Of a DNA stretch of 38,239 nucleotides, positions 22,902 to 30,430 are shown in pieces. A model generated the notes under the pieces. The model searched no databases and had not been told where the DNA came from. It was given only the letters and a program-made list of their open reading frames with translations. Both the position numbers and the translations under genes were made by a program. This stretch comes from a virus. The stretch covers positions 1-38,239 of IMG/VR virus record IMGVR_UViG_3300050014_000293; one strand, 5' to 3'. Position 1 is the stretch's first letter; each line of letters starts with the position of its first letter.

Positions 22902-25223
22902 CTACTTGCGCTTGCGCTTGGCGCGGTTGCCCTTGGTCAATTGCTCCCCGGTACCTACCGGCTCATCTGTGAGCCTGGTCTCCCCGGTCTCCGGTTGGTC
23001 AGTGGACGCGATGAGGAGTCCACCGGCGGACAGGACAGTGCTGAGCCGCTCACGGGCCAGCGTGGTGGCATTCGAGCCCACTAGGTGCTCGATGGTCTCC
23101 CACAAGTCCATGTCGTTAGCCACGCGCTTCAGAGTGGCGAGAAGGTCGGGCCCCAGAGGAGCATCGACGTACCGGTCCACAAACGGGCTGAAGATGCCGA
23201 GGTTGGTGGTGGGGAACGTGAGCCCGTTGTCAATCATGACCGGGCGTTGCTCGTCATATGGATGCGTCAGCCAGTTGCCCCAGTGGCGGTCTCCCTGGCC
23301 GGCGATGTAATCCAGCACAGCAGCGCGGCTGCACCAGTAGTCAGAGTACGCCGCCACCGACGGCTCGGCGGGCTTGAAGGCGTCACGGACGAAGTACAGT
23401 ACCGCGCCCATGTCGCCCTCTTCGGTCTTAGTAACGTAGGCAACCGGCACGAGGTAGAAGCCCAGGGAGCGGTCCAGCAGATACGCCGCCTGCTCACGGA
23501 AAGCCTGGAAGCCCCCCACGCGTTTGATGAGCTTGGGATTCTCACCGGAGACCGGTTTCCACACACCCGGCCACATCGGTAGACCCTCGGGGCACATGGC
23601 CACAATCTCAACCTCGTTGGCATGTCCGCCCGCGGGCCACTCGACAGAGCCGGGAGCGACGATAGGAGCCATGTAGTACAGGTCATCGTCCGGAGTGCAG
23701 CCCGTGACCTTCTCCAGCTTGGCGGTCACGCCTTTGACGATATCGCCCATGAAGATAGTCGTTCGTCCGGGGGTGAGTTTGCCCGACTCGATAACGGCCT
23801 TGGCCGTGGTGGAATCCTGGGTGGTCGTCTCCGGCTGCTGGTCTATGGCGCCGTCTACCTCAGCCTGAGCCTCTAGGTCCCCAGGAGCGCCCAGCCACAC
23901 AACCTGACCGCCACGGATGACCATGTACACCTGCCCCTTACCATCGGGCATTGGGTCAAGGCCGTAAGCTATGCGCACGTTGTCAAGGGCGCACCCGCCC
24001 GACTGGAACAGCTCCAGCATGGCTTTCTGCTGCGCGCCAGGGTCGGAGGTTGTGCCCGGAAGGGCCAGTTTGAATTGACGGCCATCGGCCCCCAGTTTGT
24101 CCAGGAAGTCTTGCCCGGCTGCTTCGATGTGCATGGCTATCGGACCTAAGCCCATGCGGAACAACGACTGGGCCATAGCGTCCTCAAAGCCCTTGCCGCC
24201 TAAGCCGCGCCCCGGGACCTTGGCGAGCTCAGATATGGGCAGGCCGTGACAAAAGCTGAGGTTCGCGAACGCCTGATTGTATTGCTCGGCAGGCCACTCC
24301 GGGCTCTTGGTCTCTTGCCAGTGGGCCCCGGCCCAAGGAAGGACGTGCATACGCATACGTTCGGCTGGGTTGGAGCTCATCAGGCGGTTGTAAGTCCGCT
24401 CCCACTGCACCACCTGGTCGGGAGTCAGCTGGGTGTCTCCGCCGGGGATGAGGAACGATTCGGGAAGGTTTCCTTCGCGATAGTAGGCAAGACTGAAAGC
24501 CTTGATATCGGCCAGCAGCAGAATGTCACTCCAGGCCTTCTCAATGGGCGACTCGCCATAGGGAGCGTTTTCGCGCAATGAGCGCGGCTTGTACCATATC
24601 TGGTCAGCGGTCCACCACCCGAACGCTTGGCCCTTGATTACCTGAACGAACGCAGGGCTCTCGCCCTTGGGCGTTCCGCCGTGCTCATCCACACACACAA
24701 AGATGGTTGAGCCGTCCATGGTGACGAGCGCTTGGTTGCGGAGGTCGTGGTAGCAGCAAGGGGCATCGTAGATCAACAGACTGCGCAGGAAGCGGCCCAT
24801 CCACACGGGCCACGGTAGAACCCTGTCGGGCTTCTGAGCAAACCACCAGAAAGGACCGTCCGGCCCTTCAGCGTTGCCGTCTCTGTCCACGATCCGCGGG
24901 GTGTAAATGGTCATCTCGGCGGTGAGGATGCTGTCTATCATGGCGATTTCAGAGACGAGGCTATAGGCATCCTTGATCTGCTCAAAGGCGGTGAGGCCGA
25001 AATGGACGCGAGGCATGATGCTGATGTTGGCCGCGAAGGGGTAATCCATTACCCGCGGCGTCAACTCCTCGTAGGGCTGCGACACCGGCCGGATAGGTCC
25101 GCCCGGCCCCATAGTGGCATTCGCCCACGCCGGGGGAAGCGGTTGGTCGATTAGCGGTTGCGGAGCCGCCGACATGCCCAGGGCCTTACCGATGCCTGAC
25201 AGGAGTCCCACTAGCGCCCCCAC
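22902..25223 (-). CDS. Portal protein fused to a PI3/4-kinase-like domain
   Basis: The product is 773 aa, much longer than usual portals (about 400-550). Residues 1 to about 460 form an HK97-type portal (YPFAANISIMPRVHFGLTAF; PYGESPIEKAWSDILL; YREGNLPESFLIPGG; SFCHGLPISELAKVPG). Residues about 490-735 form a kinase-like domain: VWKPVSGE with Lys556, helix-borne Glu577 (FREQAAYLL), the catalytic loop GDRHWGN at 644-650, and the metal-binding MIDNGLTFP at 663-671. This layout matches PI3/PI4-kinase-like proteins (GDRHxxN then IDxG) and actinobacterial relatives that share the YKPxxGE motif. All key residues seem present. The basic tail is KGNRAKRKRK. The start is GTG at 25223; a GTG at 25211 is possible. 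Confidence 0.85.
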   Translation of the reverse strand: MGALVGLLSGIGKALGMSAAPQPLIDQPLPPAWANATMGPGGPIRPVSQPYEELTPRVMDYPFAANISIMPRVHFGLTAFEQIKDAYSLVSEIAMIDSILTAEMTIYTPRIVDRDGNAEGPDGPFWWFAQKPDRVLPWPVWMGRFLRSLLIYDAPCCYHDLRNQALVTMDGSTIFVCVDEHGGTPKGESPAFVQVIKGQAFGWWTADQIWYKPRSLRENAPYGESPIEKAWSDILLLADIKAFSLAYYREGNLPESFLIPGGDTQLTPDQVVQWERTYNRLMSSNPAERMRMHVLPWAGAHWQETKSPEWPAEQYNQAFANLSFCHGLPISELAKVPGRGLGGKGFEDAMAQSLFRMGLGPIAMHIEAAGQDFLDKLGADGRQFKLALPGTTSDPGAQQKAMLELFQSGGCALDNVRIAYGLDPMPDGKGQVYMVIRGGQVVWLGAPGDLEAQAEVDGAIDQQPETTTQDSTTAKAVIESGKLTPGRTTIFMGDIVKGVTAKLEKVTGCTPDDDLYYMAPIVAPGSVEWPAGGHANEVEIVAMCPEGLPMWPGVWKPVSGENPKLIKRVGGFQAFREQAAYLLDRSLGFYLVPVAYVTKTEEGDMGAVLYFVRDAFKPAEPSVAAYSDYWCSRAAVLDYIAGQGDRHWGNWLTHPYDEQRPVMIDNGLTFPTTNLGIFSPFVDRYVDAPLGPDLLATLKRVANDMDLWETIEHLVGSNATTLARERLSTVLSAGGLLIASTDQPETGETRLTDEPVGTGEQLTKGNRAKRKRK

Positions 25224-26575
25224 ATCTTCCGCGCGTTGGCTTTCATGACTTCCTCCTCATAGGTGATCTCAGCCGGAGCGTCAATATCGGCGGTGCCGTT
25301 GCGGAGCTGTTCAAAGCGCTCAAAGTCGGATTCATCCCAGGTGGCATGGCCCGTGAGACCAATCGCCAGGTATCTGAGACTGTCGGCACGATGGAACGAT
25401 GCCTTGTCGGCTATATCGTTCGTGGGCTGTCCGCTGTCGTCGACCTTGCGCCGATAGCTGCCCAGCTCATCTCTGAGCCCGGCGAGCGAATCGAACACAA
25501 ACAGTCGACGGGTTTTGAAGAACCCTATCACCCGGTCAATACCAATCTCCACATCGGCCACCAGCGGACGCTGCAGGGTGATTCCCTCTGCCTGCCAGTC
25601 GCGCCGCCATTGTGTTTCGGACTGGGAGCCGCCCCAACCTCCACAGGCATTCACGCCTTCAAGGTCGCTCTTGACCCGAGCGACATGCTCCCTGGTGGTG
25701 AGACTGCCTTCCAGCGATTCTCGGTAGAGGTAGTAGACGTTGGCAGCAGGATCGTGCGCCAGATAGAGCACGGCGGTATTTGCCCCGCCGAAGTCGACGC
25801 CAACATATCGAGGCCACTCAGCGGGCAATGCAAACGGCTTGACTAGGTGCCCGCCCTCTTCGCGGCAGCAGTCAGTGAAGTCCTCGTAAATAAGCCCCGC
25901 CGGACGGGAGAACTCGCCACAGTAGAACATCCTGTACCTGTATTCGGGCAGTGAAGCCTTGGCCCGCTCCATCTCTGCTAGCGGAAAGGCTGGGTTCTCT
26001 GTGCTGGCAAACTGCACTACCGCGTAATCCTCGTCGCCATCGCGCCAGCGGTCGTATACCTGGTTCTTAAGCCACCCCAGGTTGTAAGGCGTCGTGGTGA
26101 TGAGTGCTCGTCCCTGGTGCAGCGCCAGACGCCGCAAGATGGCCTCCCACGACTCTAGGCGGAATTGATCCTGCCCGGCTTCATCGAGCCACGCCGCTTT
26201 TGCGGTTGCCGATTCTAGCGATTCCGCGTTGGTTGCCGAGCCGAAGATGACTCGGGTCTTGCCGTCCTTGAAGTAAAAGCACTTTGCCGTTTCGCGCCAT
26301 TCCCCCAGGTGGAGAGTGTGCTCGAACAGCCGCCTGAACTCCGGCAGCATCTTGAGATTCAGCAGCGGGAATGAAGCCGTGATCGCCAGGTAGTCGCCCG
26401 GCCCCTTGTTTTTGATCTCGTTCAGGAGCCAGATAGGACCTAGCGCCGTCTTCCCGCTTTGGGTGCCAGAGAGCATGAGAATGAAACGACGCGAGCAGCG
26501 GTAGACTTCCGACTGCCCCCGGTGAAGGTTAAAGTGGAGATCCCCCTTCGCATCCGTCCACGTCAGCTCCGGCAC
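25211..26575 (-). CDS. terL: Terminase large subunit
   Basis: The product is 454 aa and starts with GTG after GGAGGCGACTA. The N-terminal packaging ATPase has a Walker A-type P-loop, GTQSGKTA, near residues 37-44, and a Walker B, AAWLDEAGQ, with the adjacent acidic pair. The C-terminal RNase H-fold nuclease has VGVDFGGANTAVLYL with the first metal-binding Asp, and a late acidic site around HRADSLRYL. It uses ATP to drive DNA into the prohead and cuts concatemers. The stop overlaps the portal gene. Confidence 0.95.
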   Translation of the reverse strand: MPELTWTDAKGDLHFNLHRGQSEVYRCSRRFILMLSGTQSGKTALGPIWLLNEIKNKGPGDYLAITASFPLLNLKMLPEFRRLFEHTLHLGEWRETAKCFYFKDGKTRVIFGSATNAESLESATAKAAWLDEAGQDQFRLESWEAILRRLALHQGRALITTTPYNLGWLKNQVYDRWRDGDEDYAVVQFASTENPAFPLAEMERAKASLPEYRYRMFYCGEFSRPAGLIYEDFTDCCREEGGHLVKPFALPAEWPRYVGVDFGGANTAVLYLAHDPAANVYYLYRESLEGSLTTREHVARVKSDLEGVNACGGWGGSQSETQWRRDWQAEGITLQRPLVADVEIGIDRVIGFFKTRRLFVFDSLAGLRDELGSYRRKVDDSGQPTNDIADKASFHRADSLRYLAIGLTGHATWDESDFERFEQLRNGTADIDAPAEITYEEEVMKANARKMWGR

Positions 26576-26897
26576 TAGTCGCCTCCGTCATGTGAATGTG
26601 GACGGCGATCCCGCCGTCTTCTGTAGGCAAATAGCCCTCTGCCCGGCCCGGCCCGGCAAGTTGGAACTTGATAGACCAGGGCTCGCGACGCATGAGCGCT
26701 TCATCCAGCCCGGCTCTGGCCACGTCGGTACGTCGACCCCGGTAGAGCTCTACAATGGCCTGGAGCTCGGGCGATTTGCTGATGCGATCCATGATCGCCC
26801 GAGGTGTTACACCCAGGTATTCAGCAGTCAGATACGGACCGCCGCGGTACTTGTGCAAGGCTTCCTTGTATTCCTCAATCGAATGTCGGAGGCTCAT
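26529..26897 (-). CDS. Terminase small subunit
   Basis: The product is 122 aa, starts with ATG preceded by GGGAGAG and lies directly before the large terminase gene, overlapping it by 47 bp. The N-terminal part (YLTAEYLGVTPRAIMDRISK) is a helix-turn-helix such as small terminases use to recognise the packaging site. A helical middle (ELYRGRRTDVARAGLDEALM) would mediate oligomerisation, and the C-terminus is Gly/acidic. Assignment rests on the HTH, size and position. Confidence 0.75.
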   Translation of the reverse strand: MSLRHSIEEYKEALHKYRGGPYLTAEYLGVTPRAIMDRISKSPELQAIVELYRGRRTDVARAGLDEALMRREPWSIKFQLAGPGRAEGYLPTEDGGIAVHIHMTEATSAGADVDGCEGGSPL

Positions 26898-26915
26898 CGT
26901 TCTCTCCCGTGAAGT

Positions 26916-26990
26916 TCACGAAGTTAGTTTCGGTTCCAGGCCCATGCCAGCGAGGCGCTCCAGAGTGACGGCCACGTACTTGGGCTCTAA
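26916..26990 (-). pseudogene. Stranded original 3' end of the methyltransferase gene
   Basis: Read on the minus strand this segment encodes EPKYVAVTLERLAGMGLEPK followed by LTS and a stop. Over 17 codons, 15 residues match the current methyltransferase C-terminus (EPRYVAVTLERLSGMGL), while only about 35 of 51 bases match. It ends 18 bp before the small-terminase ATG, which is the close spacing expected if the methyltransferase once ended here. I interpret it as the ancestral 3' end cut off by insertion of the HNH gene, whose cassette brought a replacement end. No start codon or ribosome binding site serves it. Confidence 0.75.
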
Positions 26991-27008
26991 TGTCTGGTGT
27001 GCTATACT
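26980..27008 (+). promoter_or_regulatory. Promoter for the HNH gene, probably leaderless
   Basis: TTGGGC (26980-26985) and TATACT (27003-27008) are spaced by 17 bp, close to the sigma70 consensus. The -10 ends six bases before the ATG at 27015, so transcription would begin at or within a base or two of the start codon. The -35 lies in the old methyltransferase 3' remnant and the -10 lies in the inserted segment. Confidence 0.65.
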
Positions 27009-27014
27009 CGAAGC

Positions 27015-27614
27015 ATGACGGCGAAGAACCGACTCACCAAAACCTGCGCAGTGTGTGGTGCCTCTTTCGAGGTGCCCGTCTACCGTGCCGCTACGGCTCG
27101 CTACTGCTCCAGAGTGTGCCGTGAACATCGCCACCCCGCGAACGAGCGAACGTGCCCGACGTGTCTCAAGCCCTTCGTCACCTACCAGCGCAAACAAGTC
27201 TTCTGTTCCCAGTCCTGCGCCGGCAAGTTCAGGGTAGGACCGTTGGCCGGTCGCTGGAAAGACGGACGGTCCCTGGAACGGGACCGGGCCCGCCTTGGCC
27301 CACGTCTTCGAGAGTGGCGGGAAGCGGTCTACAAGCGGGACGGGTATGCCTGCCAGCGGTGTCAGGCCACCGGGGCGCTCCATGCCCACCATATCCAAGC
27401 ATGGGCCGATCACCCCGAACTGCGCTTTGACGTTGCCAACGGTGAAACGCTTTGCGTCCCCTGCCACAGCGAGTACCACGGCAAGGACTTCAGCAACCGG
27501 CGCACCAAGGTGTGCCCCGACTGCGGAGAGCCGACCAAGGGCAGAGGCAAGGAAGGACGTTGCCGCCCATGCTCGCTTATCCACTGGCACCATCTTCGAG
27601 CAGACAGGGAGTAA
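27015..27614 (+). CDS. Plus-strand HNH homing-type endonuclease
   Basis: The product is 199 aa and this is the only plus-strand gene. Two N-terminal zinc fingers (CAVCGASFEV... with Cys11, 14, 31, 35, and Cys47, 50, 64, 68) precede a basic region and an HNH core: WREAVYKRDGYACQRCQATG, then AHHIQAW, then NGETLCVPCHSEYHG. A last zinc knuckle (CPDCGEP...CRPC) ends the protein. The ATG at 27015 is chosen because the -10 box lies only six bases upstream; an earlier ATG at 26997 would precede the predicted transcript start. The gene is wedged between the methyltransferase and terminase genes in opposite orientation and is flanked by two diverged copies of the methyltransferase 3' end. Confidence 0.88.
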   Translation: MTAKNRLTKTCAVCGASFEVPVYRAATARYCSRVCREHRHPANERTCPTCLKPFVTYQRKQVFCSQSCAGKFRVGPLAGRWKDGRSLERDRARLGPRLREWREAVYKRDGYACQRCQATGALHAHHIQAWADHPELRFDVANGETLCVPCHSEYHGKDFSNRRTKVCPDCGEPTKGRGKEGRCRPCSLIHWHHLRADRE

Positions 27615-28806
27615 GACCCATCCCGCTGAGCCTCTCCAAAGTGACTGCCACATAGCGAGGTTCAATTTCCATGCCGCAACAGACGCGGTTGGTTTGCTCG
27701 GCGGCGACGGCGGTTGAACCAGAGCCGAGGAAGGGGTCGAGTACTGTCCCGTCGACCGCCGTCGACACCGACAGGTAGCGCATCAGCAGCTCCACGGGCT
27801 TCATTGTTGGGTGCTCCCCGTCTCCGCCCGCATCCGCACGGCCCTGCAACTTAGATGACAGGTAGAACTTGGAATACGTAGCCGTTGGCTCAAGGTGGTT
27901 GTTCCACACCCGCCCATCACGACAGAAGAACATCACGTACTCTACGTCGGGCAGGAACGTCTCGTTCGTCCAGGGCGTTGGGTTGGTCTTCGCCCACACC
28001 AGGATGTTGAAGCGGTACCCGTCGAACATCCGCAGATACGCCGGAATCAGGTCTTTGTTGCAGAACAGATACCAGGTCGGCGCGCCGAGTTTTAGCAACG
28101 CCTGGAGCGTGCCCGGGTCGAAGTCGATGATGTCCTTCACGCGCCGCTTGATATTGGCGGTGCTCGCGGAGAAGCACCCCCCCCCGCCCATGTTCATCTT
28201 GTATGGCGGGTCGGTCACAACTGCTTCAGGGATTGCACCGGCCAGTAGCGCATCCATGTCGGCAGACATGTCCCCGCACATCACCCGGTGCCGCCCCACC
28301 TGCCATATCTGCCCGCGCTCCGTCTGCCACTTCTCGCGCAGTTCTTCGGCCTTGTCCATCTGGGCGCCGGGGTCTTCGGGCTTAGGAGGCTCCAGGTACA
28401 ACCCCGCGTCCTTTGCCAACTCCGCGAGCATCTTCTGAAGTCCCGCCTCGCCCGTAGACACCTCGCGCAGCAGGGAGTCCAGAGCTTCCTTGTCTGCCTC
28501 GGCCATGGCGGCGATTGGGTCAAGACTCAGCAGCGCAAGCGCCTCCTTCTCGGGTGCCACCTCCACATACGCCACCGGCACCAGCGCCACGCCTGCGGAG
28601 AGATACTCCTCCACCCTCGCATGACCGTCCAACACGTGCCCCGTTAGTCGGTTGACGATCACGGGAGCGATGATGTCCAGTTCGTTCAAGGAGCCACGCA
28701 GGGCTTCCCTTTGCGCAGCCGGATGACGACGAAAGTTGGACGGATGGGCAAGGAGGCTCTCGGGCGCGACATCGTCCCAGCCCACAATCTTGCTCGACCA
28801 GGTCAC
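27577..28806 (-). CDS. ParB-like/adenine-type DNA methyltransferase fusion
   Basis: The product is 409 aa. Residues about 10-95 form a ParB/Srx-like domain (HPSNFRRHPAAQREALRGSL; HVLDGHARVEEYLSAG). A linker follows, then an N6_N4 methyltransferase: DPPY at 199-202 (catalytic motif IV), HPTMKPVELL, and DPFLGSGST at 357-365 (motif I, SAM binding). The motif order fits the beta class of amino-methyltransferases. It would methylate adenine or N4-cytosine in phage DNA, perhaps against host restriction. It starts with GTG (GGAGGT upstream). Its last codons overlap, convergently, the plus-strand HNH gene by 38 bp, and its C-terminus (EPRYVAVTLERLSGMGL) has a diverged second copy at 26937-26987. Confidence 0.88.
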   Translation of the reverse strand: MTWSSKIVGWDDVAPESLLAHPSNFRRHPAAQREALRGSLNELDIIAPVIVNRLTGHVLDGHARVEEYLSAGVALVPVAYVEVAPEKEALALLSLDPIAAMAEADKEALDSLLREVSTGEAGLQKMLAELAKDAGLYLEPPKPEDPGAQMDKAEELREKWQTERGQIWQVGRHRVMCGDMSADMDALLAGAIPEAVVTDPPYKMNMGGGGCFSASTANIKRRVKDIIDFDPGTLQALLKLGAPTWYLFCNKDLIPAYLRMFDGYRFNILVWAKTNPTPWTNETFLPDVEYVMFFCRDGRVWNNHLEPTATYSKFYLSSKLQGRADAGGDGEHPTMKPVELLMRYLSVSTAVDGTVLDPFLGSGSTAVAAEQTNRVCCGMEIEPRYVAVTLERLSGMGLTPCLLEDGASG

Positions 28807-28973
28807 TGTCGGACCTCCGCCCTCTCAACCTGTCGGCGTAGTTTAACCTGGCGCTCCTTCCGCGGTACTTCGCTCATCATCCGACGGATATCTCGTTCCG
28901 CGCACCAGTCCGCCTGCTCTTTATCCGGGTGGGGATAGCCACAGACGAGGCACTTGTAGCGCGGGTGGTACAT
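28803..28973 (-). CDS. Small zinc-ribbon protein, 56 aa
   Basis: The ATG at 28973 has GGAGGTCCGCC upstream; a longer in-frame start would run through the terminator hairpin. The N-terminus is MYHPRYKCLVCGYPHPDKEQ followed by ADWC, so a C-x2-C pair plus a later Cys and His could bind zinc. The C-terminal half is basic and helical (RKERQVKLRRQVERAEVRQ), suggesting nucleic-acid binding. The stop overlaps the methyltransferase GTG as GTGA, so the two are probably co-translated. Confidence 0.65.
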   Translation of the reverse strand: MYHPRYKCLVCGYPHPDKEQADWCAERDIRRMMSEVPRKERQVKLRRQVERAEVRQ

Positions 28974-28990
28974 GGCGGACCTCCGGGGAG

Positions 28991-29017
28991 AAGGAAAGGG
29001 CCTCCGAGTGGAGGCCC
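28991..29017 (-). terminator. Rho-independent terminator
   Basis: On the minus strand a perfect 8-bp stem (GGGCCTCC with GGAGGCCC, loop ACTC) is followed by TTTCCTT. It lies 31 bp after the nuclease stop codon and ahead of the zinc-ribbon gene. Confidence 0.75.
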
Positions 29018-29047
29018 TCGTGGTCGCAAGGCGATTAAGCAGCAAGA

Positions 29048-29617
29048 TTAAGCAGCAATACCGATATCCCTAAGACGCTTGAGAAGATGTTCATCGGTCA
29101 ACGGTTCGCGATAGTCCACTTCCAGCAGCCTCAAGCCGGAATGTGCACACAACTCTCGCAAGTCAGCATCTCGCTGCTTCGTCTTGCGTAGTTTGCTGTG
29201 CCGAACACCGTTCTCTTCAACAATAAGGCCGTAACCCAAGAAGTACATGTCTACTCGCCTCTTGCCGAACCCAGGGATGAGCGCCTCGTGCACTGGATCT
29301 TCATTCAACATCTCGCGTAGCAGTAGCGCGAGTTTCTTTTCCCGGTCGTGGAACGCATGTGATATCTCAGCGGTCAGACCATCACCTGCGCCGGTTACTC
29401 GCCTTCGTTCTTTGGCCCGTAGTGACCGAATGGCATCAACAACAAGGGGATGATCTTCCCCGAGCTGTTCCCTACCAAGCCGGATCGCCTCAAGTAGCTG
29501 AGCGTCTTCCATCGCTGCGATATGGACGCTCTTCTTTGCGAGGCCGCGAGGTTCTTTCCCCTCATTTGGTCCGCCACGACGCGTGCAATGGCAAGAGGGT
29601 TTGGTAGGATTGGCCAC
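29048..29617 (-). CDS. PD-(D/E)XK-like endonuclease (DUF559/Vsr-like)
   Basis: The product is 189 aa from a GTG at 29617 with AGGAGGTATTGAC directly before it; the open frame extends further but without a ribosome binding site. The N-terminus has a Cys pair and basic residues (NPTKPSCHCTRRGGPNEGKE). The C-terminal half shows a Vsr/DUF559-like core: GKRRVDMYFLGYGLIVEENG gives a catalytic Asp and Glu, followed by H-x4-K, QRDADLRELCAHSGLRLLEV and a final strand. The likely activity is DNA nicking or cleavage. It sits alone between a gap and a terminator, upstream of the methyltransferase. It could be a partner nuclease or an independent accessory gene. Confidence 0.65.
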   Translation of the reverse strand: MANPTKPSCHCTRRGGPNEGKEPRGLAKKSVHIAAMEDAQLLEAIRLGREQLGEDHPLVVDAIRSLRAKERRRVTGAGDGLTAEISHAFHDREKKLALLLREMLNEDPVHEALIPGFGKRRVDMYFLGYGLIVEENGVRHSKLRKTKQRDADLRELCAHSGLRLLEVDYREPLTDEHLLKRLRDIGIAA

Positions 29618-29739
29618 GTCAATACCTCCTATCAGGTGTTGGCCACGCCCCGGGCTGTTAGCGCAGTGCCGGGGTGATTCAGTTGGAATAGAAAGAGCGG
29701 CCCGAAGTCCTCCGACTCCAAACCGCACTTTAGAGTTTC

Positions 29740-29748
29740 ACTATACCA
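29740..29748 (-). promoter_or_regulatory. Possible extended -10 promoter element
   Basis: On the minus strand the sequence reads ATGGTATAGT, a TG-N extended -10 hexamer (TATAGT, plus-strand 29740-29745). It lies in the 171-bp gap 29618-29788 upstream of the nuclease gene at 29617. No convincing -35 box is seen at the right distance. The same gap contains a CCCCGG...CCGGGG inverted repeat (about 29644-29670) of unknown role. This is one of the few places in the window where a new transcript could start. Confidence 0.35.
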
Positions 29749-29788
29749 TGATGTCCCCTTTTGTGCTACCCACGGCGGACAACATACG

Positions 29789-30430
29789 CTAGGACTGGAC
29801 CGCTACGGCCGCCTTCAATCGTTTGGCGTGGCGTACTGAACACCCCAAACGTTGGGCGATGACAGACGGCGACCTGATTCCATCGGCTATCAGACTGGTT
29901 GCCTGCTGCTGTTTGGTCGGAGCCTCAACTCCAAACCCGATCACATCCCCAGGTATCCACTCAGCCATCCACCGCACCCCAACCTGTGCCATCACTTCCC
30001 GATACGTCCGCGCCTCCGGGCAGATCGCCTCACTCCTGGGGTCGACCGGCGGCTCCACATGCTCTGCCCATACCGCCTGCGCTGCGATCGCCCCACTCAT
30101 GCCACACGCACTGAGCGCGTAGAGGGCTTGCTCAATGTCGTTCATGCGGTAACGGCGTCTAAGTGCGTCCCTTGTTCGTGCCCAGGCCTCGTCTGGCGGA
30201 CAGTTCGGTTTCTTGCCATTCGCCTTAAGCACGTTCAGGCAGCGGGAACAGCGGCCGTCACAGAAGACGTTGATTGCCCGCGGTGGTGACTTGGGCGGAT
30301 CAAGGGATGAGGGTTCGGAAATCCATTCCTGCCTTGCGGTGGCTACGGCACCTGGCGCCTGGTCGAGGTGATAGAGCATGAAGCCGAGCAACGAGACAAT
30401 GGCATCAACCTTCTCGTCAAGAGTCTGCAT
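29789..30430 (-). CDS. Hypothetical DNA-binding protein with C-terminal HTH
   Basis: The product is 213 aa and the ribosome binding site AAGGAGGGGTGA directly precedes the ATG. The N-terminal 30 residues are helical. The middle carries CDGRCSRCLNVLKANGKKPNC, a probable zinc-binding region. The C-terminus (TSLIADGIRSPSVIAQRLGC, then SVRHAKRLKAAV) looks like a helix-turn-helix. As the last gene of the replication operon it may be a transcriptional regulator, but no family name can be given. It is followed by a 171-bp gap containing a possible promoter. Confidence 0.65.
   Translation of the reverse strand: MQTLDEKVDAIVSLLGFMLYHLDQAPGAVATARQEWISEPSSLDPPKSPPRAINVFCDGRCSRCLNVLKANGKKPNCPPDEAWARTRDALRRRYRMNDIEQALYALSACGMSGAIAAQAVWAEHVEPPVDPRSEAICPEARTYREVMAQVGVRWMAEWIPGDVIGFGVEAPTKQQQATSLIADGIRSPSVIAQRLGCSVRHAKRLKAAVAVQS

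Noticed and set aside
22471-23310. Large plus-strand open frame opposite the portal 3' end
   Set aside because: It overlaps three supported minus-strand genes, has no domain and looks like a complementary-strand shadow of GC-rich coding sequence.
26916-27665. Long minus-strand open frame opposite the HNH gene
   Set aside because: It is antisense to a clear HNH protein and has no ribosome binding site. Only its last 25 codons resemble a real protein, the methyltransferase remnant.
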